DNA from: Himantopus leucocephalus
Lineage: Eukaryota > Chordata > Aves > Charadriiformes > Recurvirostridae
Direction: 5' to 3'
Length of the DNA: 64,000 nt
NCBI GenBank assembly: GCA_003993805.1
Contig: RSEF01000001.1
Span: forward strand, 94,701,814-94,765,813
In this document: positions 61,391 through 64,000 of the stretch, piece after piece
How the letters are laid out: each line of letters opens with the position of its first letter
How positions within the stretch are numbered: the first letter of the stretch is position 1
The notes under the pieces: generated by a model
What the model was told of the DNA's origin: nothing
What the model saw: only the letters and a program-made list of their open reading frames with translations
The model's database searches: none
Translations under genes and position numbers: made by a program

Positions 61391-64000
61391 TTACTTTGAT
61401 TGCAAACTCTTTATGACCAGGCCTGTTTCTTTGTTCTGTATTTGTACTGTTCCCAGCATGGCTAGAGTTCTTAGCTGAACTTCACAAGTAATAAATAATA
61501 ACACCTTGAAATAATTTGATTTATTTACCCATCATAAAAAATAACAAAACTGGGCTTGTGCTTATCTTTACCATTTGAACAGTGTATTCTCTCCCTCCAC
61601 TGTTTAATCAATTTAACAATATTTGTCCTAGCAGCATGTCCAGACTGTCTTTCTTTTAGATGCTAATAGCAATTAACATTTTACCAGACCTTGTGTGTAA
61701 TATAGAAGTTATTTCAGCGTACTGAGACTACTTGGCTTCTTTATTTACAATGTATAGAAAAAGCAAAAGCTATTGACAGTCTGCATTTTGAGGAATCTTT
61801 AACTTTTCTTGTATCTATCTTGTTAAGTGTATGGGGGGGACAGGTCTCCAGAATATGCAATTTTTTCTTGTTCTTACAATGTATGACGAATGTATGAATA
61901 TTCTGTTTAAAAGACAGGGTAACCCTTGAAGTTGGTGAGTTGAATCAATTCTTGTTTATTACTAACTATGACGATTTTACACAAAGAACATATGGGAAGT
62001 GCAAGAAGGGAGGTCTGGCTTAGAAAAAAAATGCATGAGTCTTGGACTGAGAATTTATTGTGTTTCTCAAGGAGAGAAGGAAACATTTTCATTATGTGCA
62101 CTATGTCTCTGCCCTTGTCCTTAGTGTTGCAAGTTCCCTGGGATGTGGTTGGTGAAGAGAAGCCATACTGCTTAACAGGTGGTCATGAAACACAGATAGA
62201 TGTTCAAATTGTAATCATCTATGACCATACAAAGTATTTCATGCTTTATGTCACACACACACACAAAAAAATCACAATGCTGCCAGTGTTCAGGGAAAGA
62301 GCCAGATCCAACAGCAGATCCTTCACTGCTGAATTCCTCAGTCTCTGTGAGTCCTCGTGCTGCACCATGTTGATCAGCTCCATTCCTTCCCCCATTGATG
62401 AGGCCACAAATGTTTCCTCCATTTGGTCCCAACCTGTAACTGGGGGTGGGTGGGGACAACATAAGCTTTCTTCATGTTCTCTTCTTTCATATTTGGAACC
62501 TCTTCACCTCTGCTTCCCTCCCTCTTTTCTCTCCCTGCTTTCTAAACTTTCAGCTCCATTTCACCCTTACTGTGTGTCCATTTTTGCCTTCATACTAAGC
62601 AGCTTTTCATTCATACCCCTTCCCACTCTCTGCTTCCCTTGTCCTTTTCTTGTTTCTATTCTTCCTTATTCAGTATATATTCCTCTATGCTCACCCTCCC
62701 CATAGCATCCTCATTATTCCCAAGTGTGGTTTATTGAAGTGTATGGATGTGAGTGTGCAAACCTGCCCTAAACTTTTCTCTCTTTACCCTACTAAGTGCA
62801 TGCAATTGGAGCAGGGTAGTAAGTGGTCATCCAGTAAGGGGAGAGCATCATTATTGCTATTTTACAAGGGGAACTGAGGTACAGAGAAGCAAGGCATTGG
62901 AAGAAGTGGAGACTAGAATCTGGACTCCTGTGGTTTGACACCTGCAGGATTTTTTTCTTTTCCCTTCTTTTCTCAACACAGTCTTTCCCATCCTCTTGTT
63001 ACAAGTGTCTCTTCCACTGATTTTCTCTTCCCTCATTTTCTCACTCATGCATTTGGCCTATTTCCTCATTTATTTCTCAACACACTTCCTCCATGACTGT
63101 TGTCTGTTTTGCTTTCTTTTTTCCCGTGCTGGCTCTACTTCTCAGATTTGTTCTCCCTGAATTGCTGCACTTTGGTTGTTTCTTGGGTATGCTGTGTGCT
63201 GTGACAATGTCTCATTTTTCTTCCTCAATTTCATTGCTGCATGACAGACAGGAGAAAAGTGTCCAGTAAAGAGACAGAAGAAGGAAAGAGGCTTTAAAGA
63301 GAAGCATGGCTCAGACACTCCCCAGGAAATGGTATTTGAATGGCCAGCATTTCACAAGCTCTAATTTATTTTTTTTAAAGAGGGACCCACTGTCAGGTTG
63401 AGAGAAACTGATCACTTCAGGAAAGGTGCCAGATCTTAAAGTAAGCTACATATCCAAATATAGCAGATCAGGGTCAGGAGCAATTGCCTTTTCCAGTGCA
63501 CAGCCAGTTGTTTGGTTGGGTTTTTTTCCAGAAATTAGGGGCAGTGATTACTGATGTGCCACAGGGCAACTGAAGTTGTTTTAGATACCGCTCTCTCAAG
63601 CAGTAGTCTGATTTTTAGAGGGAGTTGTGTGTTAGGAACACTTGCTTCTTATTGCAAGTAGGATCTTCCAAGAATTTATCTTTTCTTTGGAAAGTTTTAA
63701 CTCTTGCCTCTAAGATTCTTACAGGACTTCTGGCTTCTGAGTTCCCCCACACTCTGAGGTAGCTTGGCTTGGAAAAAAGTGCCTGCTTCCTTATGGCTCT
63801 ATTTTGAGAAATCACCAGTTTCTAGGCAAAGAACTTTGCTATTAGACTACATCCCATTGAGTAGTAGTAGGAGACGTGGCACAAGAAAGACTGCAACCAC
63901 AGTGGCAAATGTGACTGTCTCCCAAAACAAATATCAGAACATTGTACAAGACAAGTACAGAGTGCAATGAAATATTCATATACGTGCATTGCTTATATGA
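61391..64000. other. Downstream intergenic, no gene recognised
   Basis: AT-rich then pyrimidine-rich on the plus strand (62480-62700 and 62950-63130). The longest ORF of the window, 61968-62705 (245 codons), runs through this and is low in complexity (Ser/Leu/Pro/Phe/Cys). A (CA)n of about six units is at 62253-62264. Confidence 0.5.

Noticed and set aside
61968..62705. 245-codon ORF, the longest in the window
   Set aside because: Low-complexity Ser/Leu/Pro/Phe content from a pyrimidine-rich strand; no domain, no splice context, lies beyond the KEL poly(A) region.
1..64000. CRISPR arrays, operons, tRNA or rRNA genes
   Set aside because: The DNA is vertebrate with introns and LINEs; I found no spacer-repeat array and recognised no tRNA or rRNA sequence.

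Overview
This window is vertebrate, almost certainly avian, nuclear DNA. The evidence is many CR1 LINE fragments (3' ends with the ATTCTATGATTCTATG-type tail), avian-type LTR retroelements, GT-AG exons separated by long AT-rich introns, and low gene density. There are 100 Ns at 29461-29560 and single Ns at 2153, 6609 and 7642 next to homopolymers. I recognise two protein-coding genes. They point away from each other across about 18.6 kb of mostly repeat-derived or featureless sequence.

Left part (1-20 kb, minus strand). This is a partial multi-domain scavenger receptor cysteine-rich (SRCR, group B) gene of the CD163/WC1/CD163L1 type. A signal-peptide exon (19994..19925) is followed after a ~9.6 kb intron by six SRCR exons: 10331..10017, 8452..8144, 6542..6228, 5439..5128, 4700..4383 and 3656..3342. 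Every exon is flanked by phase-1 introns and ends in a conserved (V/L)xCSG motif. The first 651 residues are visible; any transmembrane and cytoplasmic exons lie beyond the left edge. Positions 1 to about 3300 hold a decayed endogenous retrovirus in the same orientation. The long first intron carries a nest: an avian repeat interrupted by a solo LTR, itself interrupted by a second TG...CA element with a perfect 6-bp target duplication, with an antisense CR1 further along.

Middle part (20-38.6 kb). I find no supportable gene. It holds a long 5'-truncated, frameshifted CR1 on the minus strand (25901-29154), which meets a plus-strand CR1 fragment head-to-head at the assembly gap, two CR1 3' tails, copies of an unnamed interspersed repeat, and otherwise AT-rich sequence.

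Right part (38.6-60 kb, plus strand). This is a complete, apparently intact KEL (Kell blood-group M13 metallopeptidase) orthologue in 18 coding exons. They sum to 2157 nt, or 718 aa, against 732 aa in human. It has one membrane segment, the juxtamembrane Cys that in human Kell binds XK, the HELLH zinc site (567-571), ENTAD (616-620) and the C-terminal CRIW. The start exon is a phase-compatible prediction; the other 17 rest on splice sites plus family similarity. Introns hold an antisense solo LTR, an LTR-like tandem-rich block and CR1 fragments. From about 61.4 to 64 kb I see no gene.

The two genes are not known to work together. One encodes a leukocyte-type scavenger receptor ectodomain, the other a red-cell-type ectopeptidase. 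I found no novel system. The most informative items are the paired C2/C7 cysteine loss in one SRCR domain, the HSYY substitution in Kell's substrate-binding strand, and the datable nested LTR insertions.
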